Source of the DNA: an uncultured Erwinia sp.
GTDB lineage: Bacteria > Pseudomonadota > Gammaproteobacteria > Enterobacterales > Enterobacteriaceae
DNA length: 64,000 nt
Direction: 5' to 3'
NCBI GenBank assembly: GCA_945290265.1
Contig: CALYQW010000003.1
Coordinates: forward strand, 1-64,000
The translations under genes were made by a program, and so were the position numbers. Under the pieces are notes generated by a model. The model saw only the letters and a program-made list of their open reading frames with translations. It was not told the origin of the DNA and made no database searches. Shown one piece after another: positions 50,835 to 59,636 of the stretch; within the stretch, counting starts at the first letter, position 1; each line of letters starts with the position of its first letter.

Positions 50835-51657
50835 AGAACAGCTGATATCCATTTATATCCCTACGCATAATCGTTCTGCACTGCTATTCAGAGCAGTCCA
50901 GTCAGTGCTGAAACAAACTTATAAGAATCTGGAAATTCTGATTAGTGATGATGCTTCCAGTGACGACACCCAGGAAATTTGCGAAAAATTAATGGCGTCA
51001 GATGCGCGCATCAAATATTTGCGTAACGAGACCGTACAGGGCGCCTGTGTGGCACGTAATAACGCTATTCATAGTGCCAGGGGTTATTTTATTACCGGAC
51101 TGGATGACGATGACGAGTTTGAGGAAAACCGGCTGGCCTCTTTAGTGAAGGCCTGGGACGATCGCTACAGTTTCCTTTGTACGAATTTCTATGATGAAAC
51201 CGATGGCCGTTTGTCGCGCCATTATTTACAGTTATTCGATAAAAAAATTAGTAAAGATACGCTGATGTACAGCAACGTGGCCTCCAATCAGATCTTTACC
51301 CTGGCGGCGCGCCTGAAAAAAATTGGTGGTTTCCGTGAGGATGTACGCCGTTTACAGGACTGGGATACCTGGTTTCGTTTGGCGTTAGCCTACGGTGATT
51401 TTTACCGTCTGTCCGCAGCCAGTTACATTATGCATCATGAAAGCAGTAACAAGGTGCGGGTCAGTAACAGTTATGGTCTGGATAAAGCAATGGCAGATTT
51501 TATTTCGAGAAATAAGAATCATCTCACAGAAGATGCCAGTAATTATATTAAATTTCATATTCGTAGAGTAAATCATTGTCAGGGCAGTTTTGAATCAGTT
51601 TACTGGGCTGTCAGACGTAAAAATCCAAAGTATCTGTTAGAAAGTATCAAAAAGTAA
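50827..51657 (+). CDS. Glycosyltransferase family 2
   Basis: The 276-residue protein begins with the GT2 nucleotide-binding pattern ISIYIPTHNRSALLFRAVQS and has ILISDDASSDDTQEI. The DxD region is in ITGLDDDDEFEENR and the catalytic-base region in RRLQDWDTWFRLAL. The ATG at 50827 overlaps the previous stop by 8 bases, indicating coupled translation. The donor sugar cannot be named. It is related in layout to AmsE/AmsB-type transferases. Confidence 0.85.
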   Translation: MNEEQLISIYIPTHNRSALLFRAVQSVLKQTYKNLEILISDDASSDDTQEICEKLMASDARIKYLRNETVQGACVARNNAIHSARGYFITGLDDDDEFEENRLASLVKAWDDRYSFLCTNFYDETDGRLSRHYLQLFDKKISKDTLMYSNVASNQIFTLAARLKKIGGFREDVRRLQDWDTWFRLALAYGDFYRLSAASYIMHHESSNKVRVSNSYGLDKAMADFISRNKNHLTEDASNYIKFHIRRVNHCQGSFESVYWAVRRKNPKYLLESIKK

Positions 51658-51745
51658 TACAAACAGACAGACCGAATTAATTGATGATGATTTACTGTGT
51701 ATCCTGTGTCTGTCTGTAGCTGTTAGTGGAAGAATAAATTAGATC

Positions 51746-52633
51746 ATGGTAAAAGTAAAAACAGCAGTACTTATTGTCACCTATAATAATGACAAACTGG
51801 CGTCGGACAGTTTCAAAACGCTGGCCGCAACGGCGATGCCCGGTTCAGATTGTAGTCTGACGGTCTGTAACAATGGCCCCCGACCCACAGATATTGTTGC
51901 GTCTCCCTGGTACGACCAACTGGCAACGAAATTTCACCCGGTTACTTTAATTAATCACCTGGAAAACCGTCCGCTCAGCGAAATATATAATACTTTCCTG
52001 ACTGATAATTCGGCTGAACGTTATATTATTTTTGATGATGACAGCTGCATCCCTGACGATTTTTTCACCACGCTTGATCGGGATTATTCTTCTGATCCCG
52101 TTATTGATTTGCAATTACCGCTAATCTATTCACTCCAGGATAACAGTCTGAATTATCCAAAAATCAATGATGTTGCTGTGCGCAAGGAGGGGCCTGTTAG
52201 CACTGACCAGCACATTGTTTCCATCGGTTCCGGGCTGGTGATCTATCGTTCGCTGCTGGCGGCGTTTGATGACCGGGGTATCCAACCCTTCGACACGCGT
52301 TTTGCGTTATATGGCGTCGATTTTAGTTTTTTCCGCCGCCTGGCATTGCTTAAATCGTATGGCGTGGTGCTTCACATCAAAACCTCCTCGTATCTGCTTC
52401 ATGGACTCTCTGCAGCCACTGGTCAGATTGAAGCCTGGCGTGAAAAAGAACGCATGTACGATCATATTCTCTCGGCCCGCTATTACAGCGACAATGCGCT
52501 GATCGGTAACCTGAAAATGATCAGATATATCATCAAATATCTGTTGCGTGGCCACACTAACCTGGCATGGCTGTCGCTGCTTACCTGGTTTCGCGGGCAT
52601 CATCCCCGCAGTAATGTTGATATCTCTGCCTGA
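51746..52633 (+). CDS. Putative glycosyltransferase (GT2-like)
   Basis: The 295-residue protein has a GT-A-like N-terminus (AVLIVTYNNDKLASDSFK, LTVCNNGPRPT) and the metal-binding-like motif YIIFDDDSCIPDDFF. DTRFALYGVDFSFFRRLAL resembles the acceptor/catalytic region of GT2 enzymes. The fourth predicted transferase of the cluster, it is separated from the previous one by 88 bases. I could not assign a family member by name. Confidence 0.78.
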   Translation: MVKVKTAVLIVTYNNDKLASDSFKTLAATAMPGSDCSLTVCNNGPRPTDIVASPWYDQLATKFHPVTLINHLENRPLSEIYNTFLTDNSAERYIIFDDDSCIPDDFFTTLDRDYSSDPVIDLQLPLIYSLQDNSLNYPKINDVAVRKEGPVSTDQHIVSIGSGLVIYRSLLAAFDDRGIQPFDTRFALYGVDFSFFRRLALLKSYGVVLHIKTSSYLLHGLSAATGQIEAWREKERMYDHILSARYYSDNALIGNLKMIRYIIKYLLRGHTNLAWLSLLTWFRGHHPRSNVDISA

Positions 52634-52722
52634 GTTCCAGGCGACCACATTATGACGCCAGGGGACGGGGGACTACTCCGTTCCCTAAGGCGTTTTTCTG
52701 AGATCCTGATAAGGTTGAATCA

Positions 52723-54156
52723 ATGAGCCTGCTTTCAAACGCCAAGTGGAATGCATTTACACAGTTTTCTAAGATCGGAATTCAGGGGGTCAATCTGGTC
52801 TATCTGGCCACTATCATTCCTCCTGCTGAATACGGGCTGATGGCTATGGCAACGGTGGTGTTGAATCTGGGGTTACTGCTGCGGGATTTAGGGACTTCGG
52901 CGGCGCTGATCCAGCGCAAAACCCTTAATGAAAGCCTGAAAAATACCGTATTCTGGCTCAATACCTTTGTAGGATGTTTGCTGGCTCTGATTGTGTGTGG
53001 TCTGGCTCCGTGGATTGCCGCTGTTTATCACCAGGAAAAGTTGACGCTGGTACTGTCGGTGATGAGCATTATTTTTCCGCTGTCCAGCTGTGCTGCTGCC
53101 CATCTGGCGCTTATGGAGCGTGAATCGCGCTTTAAGAAAATTTCGCTGATTGAAGTCAGCTCATCGCTGGTCTCAGTGCTTGTGGCCATTATCATGGCAA
53201 ACTTCGGATGGGGAGTGTTCAGTCTGGTCGTGCAGGCGGTGGTGATGAATCTGATGTCGGCGATACAATTTTGGCTGGCTTCAGACTGGCGTCCGTCATT
53301 GAAAAAAATGATTAATTTTGCAGAGTTGAAAAGTATCTTTGGTTTCAGTGCCAATCTGTCACTGTTCAATCTGATTAATTATTTTTCGCGTAATGTGGAT
53401 AGCTTCATGATCGGTAAATATATGTCGGCAGCGATCCTCGGCAGCTATAATCTGGCTTACCGCATTATGATTTTCCCACTGCAGAGCCTGACGTATGTCG
53501 CGTCACGTTCGCTCTATCCCATCCTCAGCCGCAGTCAGGACGACCTGCCGGTATTGCGGGAAATCTATCTTAACTGCGTATTTGTTATTTTAGTGATTAC
53601 TGCGCCGCTGATGAGTGGCATTGCCATTTTCAGTCATCCATTTATTAATCTGGTGTTTGGTGAGCAGTGGCATATTACGGCTGCGGTATTAACCTGGCTG
53701 GCACCCACGGCGATAGTGCAGTCAGTACTCAGTACCGCCGGTCCGGTTTTCAGCGCACGCGGCAGAACGGATATTTTGATGCGGTTAGGCATTGTCGGCA
53801 CGGGTTTGCAGGTGGGGGCCTTTTTCATCGGGATCCACTATTCGATTACCCAGTTTGCCATGTGTTATCTGATTGCTAATATCATCAACTTTTTTCCGAT
53901 CATGACCTGTTTGTTGCGGCTGATAGGTAGCGATCTTACGGCTTTCAGTCGCAAGATACTGCCGGTATTTGCCGCAACGCTGGGGATGCTGCTGTTTTAT
54001 CTGCTGGTGAATGTTTTGGTTATACCGCTGGATTCAATCGACAGTTACAGCTGGCTGGTTACAGCGGTAATCCCGGGGATGGTGGTTTATGGGGGGTTGT
54101 TGATATTGTTTTCGGTACAGTTTCGCGCGGTGGTTCTGGCGCGATTGGGCAGGTGA
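52723..54156 (+). CDS. wzx: EPS repeat-unit flippase, WzxC-like (AmsL type)
   Basis: Wzx moves the undecaprenyl-linked repeat unit across the inner membrane. The 477-residue MOP-superfamily protein has about twelve to fourteen hydrophobic segments. It begins with the WzxC-type sequence AKWNAFTQFSKIGIQGVNLVYLA, including LAxxIPPAEYGLMAMA, and has the mid-protein FSRNVDSFMIGKYMSAAILGSYNLAYR. It is the last gene of the EPS operon, preceded by AAGG. An inverted repeat follows 71 bases after the stop. Confidence 0.9.
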   Translation: MSLLSNAKWNAFTQFSKIGIQGVNLVYLATIIPPAEYGLMAMATVVLNLGLLLRDLGTSAALIQRKTLNESLKNTVFWLNTFVGCLLALIVCGLAPWIAAVYHQEKLTLVLSVMSIIFPLSSCAAAHLALMERESRFKKISLIEVSSSLVSVLVAIIMANFGWGVFSLVVQAVVMNLMSAIQFWLASDWRPSLKKMINFAELKSIFGFSANLSLFNLINYFSRNVDSFMIGKYMSAAILGSYNLAYRIMIFPLQSLTYVASRSLYPILSRSQDDLPVLREIYLNCVFVILVITAPLMSGIAIFSHPFINLVFGEQWHITAAVLTWLAPTAIVQSVLSTAGPVFSARGRTDILMRLGIVGTGLQVGAFFIGIHYSITQFAMCYLIANIINFFPIMTCLLRLIGSDLTAFSRKILPVFAATLGMLLFYLLVNVLVIPLDSIDSYSWLVTAVIPGMVVYGGLLILFSVQFRAVVLARLGR

Positions 54157-54226
54157 ATGCCTGCGGTGTAATCAGCCGGGGGCGGTGTTTGGTTTAGTTG
54201 GCTGATGTAGCTCTGGTGGCTGGTTT

Positions 54227-54264
54227 TTTTCAAAGGCCAGGGCTTTTGCCATGGCCTTTGAAAA
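54227..54264 (+). terminator. Inverted repeat after the EPS operon
   Basis: TTTTCAAAGGCCA and TGGCCTTTGAAAA form a 13-bp perfect stem with a 12-nt loop, 71 bases after the wzx stop. The T and A runs lie at the stem base, as in the maeA terminator. It probably ends EPS transcription. Confidence 0.65.
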
Positions 54265-54335
54265 CCGTCGAAAGCGAAGCCAAACAAGGGTCAAATTCAA
54301 AGGCAAAGCATAAGGCAAATAAATCTCAGACATTA

Positions 54336-54481
54336 AGAGCCTATCCCATTAGGCTATTTTATTCGTTTTTTTGAACCAGGGCAGTGCTCAGAATCCTCAC
54401 GTACTTCGTGTACGCTGCGGTTCCTGCGCGCTGGCCGTGTTCAAACTCACTACAACAATGACACCTAATGGGATAGGCTCT
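54336..54481. mobile_element. MITE-like element with 17-18-bp terminal inverted repeats
   Basis: AGAGCCTATCCCATTAGG (54336-54353) and CCTAATGGGATAGGCTCT (54464-54481) are perfect inverted repeats bounding a 146-bp stretch with no gene. If the terminal repeat is counted as 17 bp starting GAGCC, the element is flanked by TAA on both sides, a possible 3-bp target duplication. The inside contains a CGTAC...GTACG palindrome. Size, repeats and duplication fit a non-autonomous transposon-derived element; the parental IS family is not known to me. Confidence 0.78.
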
Positions 54482-54970
54482 AATCCCGTTAATAACGGAT
54501 ACCCTTCCTGCTGTTATTCTACGCATTATCTTTTCCCCACTATCATTAATAGAATTTCACCTTCTCTGGTGAATATATTTGATATTTACCTCTCCTGGAT
54601 TATCTTCCTGTGTAATTAATTAACGCTTCTTCTGCAGCAAAATAATGCTGTTCAGTCCGCGGCAGATTGTAGCTTTTATTGAGCTGTGTTATATAAAATG
54701 GCTTTTTTTCACATTTCTGTGCTGTTATTTGTCGATTGACAGCGTTTTCAACTCAGTTTCTGAGCAGCACAGCGTTAATACAAAGCGCAATCGCGGGCTG
54801 AGATCATCTGTACTCCAGGGGCTCAGCGCGTTGAATATTCCACCTCTTAGCGGGGGGTGTCTTATAAATATAGTTGTCAATGCCGCTGGAAAGGGCCGTT
54901 AAGCAGCAAAGCGCCGCGCCGTTCCTGCCGGGGATTGCTACGTGCCTTATTTTTTCAGGAGAGAGTTAAC

Positions 54971-57400
54971 ATGCATGAAAATACTGTTCCACCACCGAAG
55001 GGCCTGCGTCTCTGGTCAATCATTCTGGGCCTGATCCTGCTGGCTGTTGGGCTGTTTTTCGTCATCGGTGGCGGCAAACTGGTTGCACTGAATGGCAGCC
55101 GCTATTTTCTGATCGCCGGTATTGTTATTTTGCTGTCAGCAGTGCAGTTTCTGCGCGCTAAATCGTCCGCAGTGATACTGCTGTTGGCGTTCTTTATTGG
55201 TACCCTGATTTGGGCAGTAACCGATGCCGGCTGGGCATTCTGGCCGCTGGTTTCCCGGCTGATGGTGCCTGCCGGTCTGATGTTACTGGCTTTTCTTCTC
55301 TGGCCTCGCCTGCGTCAGCGTGAGGGTAAGCGCCCGCTGAAGAGGCTTTCCTGGGGGTGCAGCCTGCTGATCTTCCTGGCAATGAGCGCTACGCTGGTAC
55401 AAATGTACCAGCCGCATCCGGTGGTGGCCTTCAACGGTAAACCGCTGCCGCTGATCCCAACCGATAAGTCACAGCCGCAGCAGGACTGGAGCAACTATGG
55501 TCGTACCCCGCAGGGTGACCGTTTTGCCGCAATCGGCCAGATCACCCGCGATAACGTGTCAAATCTGCAGGTGGCCTGGACGCTGCATACCGGCGATATT
55601 CCGCAAAGTCCAACCGGTAACGGTGCGGAAGATCAGCAAACTCCGCTGCAGATTGGTAATACTCTGTATCTCTGCACCCCACATAACAACGTGATCGCGG
55701 TGGAAGCCAACAGCGGTAAACAGCTGTGGAAACGGGAAATTAATGCGCAGGCGGACGTCTGGAACCGCTGCCGTGGCCTGGCCTGGTTTGATGTCAACAA
55801 ACCGCTGCAACAGCCGACCCAGCCAGGCTCAACCCCGGTCACTCCGGTGACTCTGCCGGCAGGTGATACCTGTCAGCGCCGTATTCTGATGAATACCATT
55901 GATGCACGCCTGATTGCGATTAATGCCGATAATGGTGAACTCTGTACCGGCTTTGGCCAGCAGGGCGTAGTTGATCTGAAAGCCGGGCTGGGGAATGCGC
56001 CGGATCCACAGTATCAGCTGACCGCGGCACCGACTCTGGCAGGCACCACCGTGGTGGTGGGGGGCCGGGTGGCGGATAACGTTCAGACCGATATGCCAGG
56101 CGGCGTGTTGCGTGGTTTTGACGTGATCACCGGTAAAATGCGCTGGGCGTTTGACCCGGGTAATGTTGATCCGAATGCGACTCTGGCACCAGGGAAACAT
56201 TTTGCCCGCAGTACCCCGAACTCCTGGGCGGCGATGTCTTACGATCCGGCGATGAATACCGTGTTTATCCCGATGGGTAGCTCATCGGTGGATTTATGGG
56301 GGGCCGATCGTACCCCGCTGGATCATAAGTATGGTGCTTCGGTACTGGCGCTGGATGCCACCACCGGTAAAGAGAAGTGGGTCTATCAGACAGTACATAA
56401 CGATCTGTGGGATTTTGACCTGCCGATGCAGCCGAGCCTGGTTGACTTCCCGATGAAGGATGGCAGCAGCAAACCGGCGGTGGTGATTGGTGCCAAAACC
56501 GGCATGATCTGGGTACTCGATCGGGCAACCGGTAAGCCGCTGACCCGGGTAGAAGAATTGCCAATGCCTCAGGGCCATATCCCGAATGAGCAGTATACCG
56601 CGACTCAGCCGCACTCCACGGAAATGCCATCAATTGGTAATCAGACGCTGACCGAATCGGATATGTGGGGAGCGACGCCGTTTGACCAGCTGGCCTGTCG
56701 TATCAGCTTTAAGTCGATGCGTTATAACGGGCTGTTTACCGTACCGGATACCGATGTCTCACTGAGTTTCCCTGGCTCTCTGGGTGGCATGAACTGGGGC
56801 AGCATCTCCTTCGATCCCAACAACCAATATATGTTTGTTAATGATATGCGCCTGGGACTGTGGGTGCAGATGATCCCGCAGGATACCTCAAAATCTGCTG
56901 CCAGCAACGGTGGAGAAGCGGTTAACACCGGAATGGGTGCGGTGCCATTAAAAGGGACGCCGTATGCGGTAAATAAAAACCGCTTTATGTCTCCACTGGG
57001 CATCCCCTGCCAGGCCCCGCCGTTTGGCACGCTGTCGGCGATCGATATGAAGACCCGTAAAATTGTCTGGCAGGTGCCGGTGGGTACGGTACAGGATACC
57101 GGGCCATTTGGCGTGAAAATGCGGGCGAAAATGCCGGTGGGTATGCCAACCCTGGGCGGCACCCTGGCGACGCAGGGTGGGTTAGTGTTTATTGCCGGTA
57201 CCCAGGACTACTATCTGCGCGCCTTTGACAGTTCTACCGGTAAAGAAGTGTGGAAAGCGCGTCTGCCGGTTGGCAGCCAGGGGGGACCGATCAGCTACGT
57301 TTCTCCGCAGAATGGTAAGCAGTATATACTGATTTCCGCCGGGGGCGCACGTCAGTCGCCAGATCGCGGTGATTATGTGATTGCCTACGCGTTGCCGTAA
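54971..57400 (+). CDS. gcd: Membrane-bound PQQ-dependent dehydrogenase, glucose dehydrogenase-like
   Basis: Enzymes of this family oxidise sugars or polyols on the periplasmic side (glucose to gluconolactone in Gcd) and pass electrons to ubiquinone. The 809-residue product has five N-terminal membrane helices (about residues 15-145). An eight-bladed PQQ propeller follows, with DWSNYGRTPQGDRFA, the catalytic-type Asp481 in HNDLWDFDLP and Lys509 in GAKTGMIWVLDR. AGGAGAGAG precedes the ATG at 54971. Length and motifs are Gcd-like, but the C-terminus is shorter and several loops differ from what I recall of E. coli Gcd, so a paralogue with another substrate is possible. No pqq genes are nearby. 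Confidence 0.85.
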   Translation: MHENTVPPPKGLRLWSIILGLILLAVGLFFVIGGGKLVALNGSRYFLIAGIVILLSAVQFLRAKSSAVILLLAFFIGTLIWAVTDAGWAFWPLVSRLMVPAGLMLLAFLLWPRLRQREGKRPLKRLSWGCSLLIFLAMSATLVQMYQPHPVVAFNGKPLPLIPTDKSQPQQDWSNYGRTPQGDRFAAIGQITRDNVSNLQVAWTLHTGDIPQSPTGNGAEDQQTPLQIGNTLYLCTPHNNVIAVEANSGKQLWKREINAQADVWNRCRGLAWFDVNKPLQQPTQPGSTPVTPVTLPAGDTCQRRILMNTIDARLIAINADNGELCTGFGQQGVVDLKAGLGNAPDPQYQLTAAPTLAGTTVVVGGRVADNVQTDMPGGVLRGFDVITGKMRWAFDPGNVDPNATLAPGKHFARSTPNSWAAMSYDPAMNTVFIPMGSSSVDLWGADRTPLDHKYGASVLALDATTGKEKWVYQTVHNDLWDFDLPMQPSLVDFPMKDGSSKPAVVIGAKTGMIWVLDRATGKPLTRVEELPMPQGHIPNEQYTATQPHSTEMPSIGNQTLTESDMWGATPFDQLACRISFKSMRYNGLFTVPDTDVSLSFPGSLGGMNWGSISFDPNNQYMFVNDMRLGLWVQMIPQDTSKSAASNGGEAVNTGMGAVPLKGTPYAVNKNRFMSPLGIPCQAPPFGTLSAIDMKTRKIVWQVPVGTVQDTGPFGVKMRAKMPVGMPTLGGTLATQGGLVFIAGTQDYYLRAFDSSTGKEVWKARLPVGSQGGPISYVSPQNGKQYILISAGGARQSPDRGDYVIAYALP

Positions 57401-57435
57401 ACCGGGGGCTGGCATCCTGCTCTGAGATAACGAAG

Positions 57436-57465
57436 AAAGGCCGCACCCATGGTGCGGCCTTTTTT
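57436..57465 (+). terminator. Rho-independent terminator of the PQQ dehydrogenase gene
   Basis: AAAGGCCGCACC and GGTGCGGCCTTT form a 12-bp stem with loop CAT, followed by more T. It lies 36 bases after the stop. Confidence 0.92.
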
Positions 57466-57469
57466 ATTG

Positions 57470-57822
57470 ATGTACGGTCTGGTACTGCATGGAGATCATT
57501 ATATAAGGTAGTTTCCAGTAATACTGTGGCTATGTGAGGCAACAGCTCAGCCGGCGTGTCACTGGGAAAGCACATGGCATCCTGCGCATTCTGCACGGTG
57601 ATACGCTGATTATCGGTATACGGGTAGTGCGAATGGTCGGCATGCTCAGGAAAGACAACGCCACGAGGAATAATGACCTTCAGGATCTCGTGCTGACCAC
57701 ACTGTTGCTGTAAGTGCTCAATAATACGCGCGACAACCAGCGGTTCCTGTAAAGGATCGCTCAGGCAGCCGCTGGCTGGCAGCGATCGGGGTAATATCTG
57801 GCAGAACGGTGAGGGGAATTAA
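57470..57822 (-). pseudogene. Decayed gene fragment, not recognised
   Basis: On the minus strand an open frame runs from about 57822 to beyond 57470 without a start codon in its first half. It reads coding-like peptide (for example PLVVARIIEHLQQQCGQHEI and DNQRITVQNAQDAMCFPSDT). Just upstream, another frame reads a signal-peptide-like LCSALCGALIPLTVL. This suggests a small secreted or cell-envelope protein gene disrupted by a frameshift and now without its 3' end, since the frame runs into the neighbouring terminator. I cannot name the family. Confidence 0.45.
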
Positions 57823-58010
57823 CGCACCACAGAGCGCGCTGCATAAAGTTTGACAGTATAAATAAGTTCAGAACCGGCAATTTTATGCGGACTGTTTTTC
57901 TTTACTACGCCAGGGTATCCTGAGCCTGTCAGTTTGATGGTTTGGCAACGATCAGGCTGAGCGCAGATTATAGGGATTTAGTCATAAATATTATCGGAGG
58001 ATAAGCGGCA

Positions 58011-58076
58011 ATGGAACCTAAAGCAGGAATGCTGACTTACAGAGCAGAAGGAAAAATATCAGGGAAAAGCAGATAA
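58011..58076 (+). CDS. 21-codon ORF with strong ribosome site, coupled to the next gene
   Basis: An ATG at 58011 lies 10 bases after GGAGG (57996-58000) and encodes MEPKAGMLTYRAEGKISGKS plus Arg. Its stop overlaps the next start (TAATG). The strong site and coupling argue that it is translated. The LTYxAEG start reminds me of the N-terminus of some secreted muramidase/pesticin-like proteins, so it may be what remains of a larger gene. That likeness is from memory and weak. Confidence 0.45.
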   Translation: MEPKAGMLTYRAEGKISGKSR

Positions 58077-58501
58077 TGATTGCAAAAATTATACTTTGGA
58101 TATTACTTTTCCCTTGCGCTGTATTTTCTACCCAGTATAAACAACTGCTTTCAGAGAATACAGACAGTGCACAGCAATGTTATAATCAGGTTGTATCGGC
58201 ATCAATAGAAGCCTGTATGAATAGTCTGGAATATAAAACTAAACGTTTGTATAATAAACAATTCGCTATATTCACAGACGATATACAAAAAGATAAAGAT
58301 TCTTTCATTAACTATAAGGACTTTATCACTGCCATACAAAATGCAAAAAAAGACTGGGACAATTATATTGTCAATGAGTGTGCCGCTAAAGAATCTCTTT
58401 TTGAAAAAAATAATTATGGCTCACAGATAATCAAAAGCGACTGCTTGATACAGGGCTATCAGCAGCGTATTATTTATTATAAAAATTACCAGTTTGATTA
58501 G
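58076..58501 (+). CDS. Small secreted protein with LprI/DUF1311-like pattern
   Basis: The 141-residue product has a clear signal peptide (MIAKIILWILLFPCAVFS). The mature chain has spaced Cys residues (AQQCYNQ, EACMNS, NECAAK, SDCLIQ) and a central KKDWDNYIVNECA. The W..Y....C pattern following two early Cys residues is that of the DUF1311/LprI-type domain, some members of which inhibit lysozymes. The gene is markedly AT-rich compared with its flanks, suggesting transfer. Its start overlaps the 21-codon ORF. A strong hairpin follows. Periplasmic location is expected; the function is unproven. Confidence 0.65.
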   Translation: MIAKIILWILLFPCAVFSTQYKQLLSENTDSAQQCYNQVVSASIEACMNSLEYKTKRLYNKQFAIFTDDIQKDKDSFINYKDFITAIQNAKKDWDNYIVNECAAKESLFEKNNYGSQIIKSDCLIQGYQQRIIYYKNYQFD

Positions 58502-58534
58502 TTTTATACATCACTTATTGTCTCAGTGCAGGGT

Positions 58535-58569
58535 TTTAAATGAGGTTTCGCTGTTAAACCTCATTTAAA
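58535..58569 (+). terminator. Hairpin terminator after the small secreted gene
   Basis: TTTAAATGAGGTTT and AAACCTCATTTAAA form a perfect 14-bp stem with a 7-nt loop, 34 bases after the stop. Its build (T and A runs at the stem base) resembles the maeA terminator. Confidence 0.8.
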
Positions 58570-58653
58570 TAATATGTTATGCATTTACGTTAATTGCATA
58601 AGCTTCACGTAATATTAAGTGTTCGTTAGACATTTTTTTAAGTTGAGGTAAAG

Positions 58654-59253
58654 ATGATGGACTTAGCTGATAAGAAAGATCTCGTCGCTCCCCTTGGGAC
58701 ACAGTCTCACAATGTGAGCAGACAGTTCTTTAGTGGGTCCTCTTCAGAACAAGAACAAGGGCTGTTTGAATTTTTCCAGGGAAAAAATGAAATCTTCGCA
58801 ATACCCCTCAAGAAAGCCAGGATATCTGATGTAAAAATTAACAGCCTTTTTGCAGTGATAAGCGATAAATTTGGTTACGATGCCAGAGAGTGGGCTAAAG
58901 AGATCGTGGCTTTAAGGAAATTATGGAAAGAAAACGGATTTATCGAAGTTTATCAAACCAACGAAGATCGAAAATTCGGTCTTATAAATGATTCCAGCAT
59001 CAATAATCGGGGTGCCATAAGCCCATATTACATTGACTTATTTCATGCCAGGCTGATTAATGATGTAAATGATCCTATGATTATCCTTAAATTCCATCAT
59101 ATTAAAGATGACCAGCACTACGCAGATATGAAATTTATGCTCGATCACTGTGATATATTTGGGGATAAATCTCAGGAATTCGATCATGCCCAAATGCGTT
59201 TTATCTGGAAACAAATCGATGAATTTATAAATAAAGCGGATAGTGCTATGTAA
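58654..59253 (+). CDS. Hypothetical protein in AT-rich islet
   Basis: I do not recognise this 199-residue protein. It has no signal peptide and no membrane segment, so it should be cytoplasmic. It is rich in Lys, Asp and Phe and has a polar N-terminus (MMDLADKKDLVAPLGTQSHN). A probable helical middle follows (FGYDAREWAKEIVALRKLWK), then a C-terminal helix (MRFIWKQIDEFINKADSAM). GAGGT lies 8-9 bases before the first ATG. The base composition is AT-rich like the preceding gene, from which a terminator separates it. Such orphan genes are often cargo of transferred DNA. Confidence 0.6.
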   Translation: MMDLADKKDLVAPLGTQSHNVSRQFFSGSSSEQEQGLFEFFQGKNEIFAIPLKKARISDVKINSLFAVISDKFGYDAREWAKEIVALRKLWKENGFIEVYQTNEDRKFGLINDSSINNRGAISPYYIDLFHARLINDVNDPMIILKFHHIKDDQHYADMKFMLDHCDIFGDKSQEFDHAQMRFIWKQIDEFINKADSAM

Positions 59254-59511
59254 TTATAAATTGGCTGGTAATACGCTTTACAATGGAAACCTCTCATTTA
59301 TATTCTTTAACGTCATCTTTTTATATCTCTGTGGTAAATATTATCCTAACACATTGCAAATAAAATTTTATTTATAAAGACTGATGGGGATATTATCAGC
59401 GTTGCGTTTACATGCCATACTTTGAATCTTCCCCCATTTACAATCCCCCCACCAGCCCTTATCCTGACCCACGCTTAACAGGACGCGGATCGCAACTTTG
59501 CTGCTGTTAAC

Positions 59512-59591
59512 TGACTCGGGGTGCCCTGCTAACACAGGCTGAGAAATACCCGTTGAACCTGAACTGGATAATGCCAGCGGAGGGAAGTCAG
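59512..59591 (+). ncRNA. TPP (thiamine pyrophosphate) riboswitch
   Basis: The sequence has the THI-box landmarks in order: ACTCGGGGTGCCCT, GGCTGAGAAATACCCGTTGAACCTGA, CTGGATAATGCCAGCG and AGGGAAGT closing the P1 stem. The aptamer binds thiamine pyrophosphate and lowers expression of the downstream gene. thiD starts 46 bases later, so the expression platform probably masks its ribosome site. Confidence 0.96.
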
Positions 59592-59636
59592 ATATCGCCA
59601 TGATATCGCCTTTCTGTTCGCCGGTTGGGAGTGATA

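Larger units (their letters stand above)
54157..54970. other. EPS-gcd intergenic region
   Basis: These 814 bases are non-coding. They contain a hairpin (54227-54264), the MITE-like element (54336-54481) and about 490 AT-rich bases before the dehydrogenase gene. Frames inside it lack coding character. Confidence 0.65.

Noticed and set aside
54371-54619. 82-codon frame starting inside the MITE-like element
   Set aside because: It begins in the element and runs into AT-rich spacer; it is non-coding in composition.
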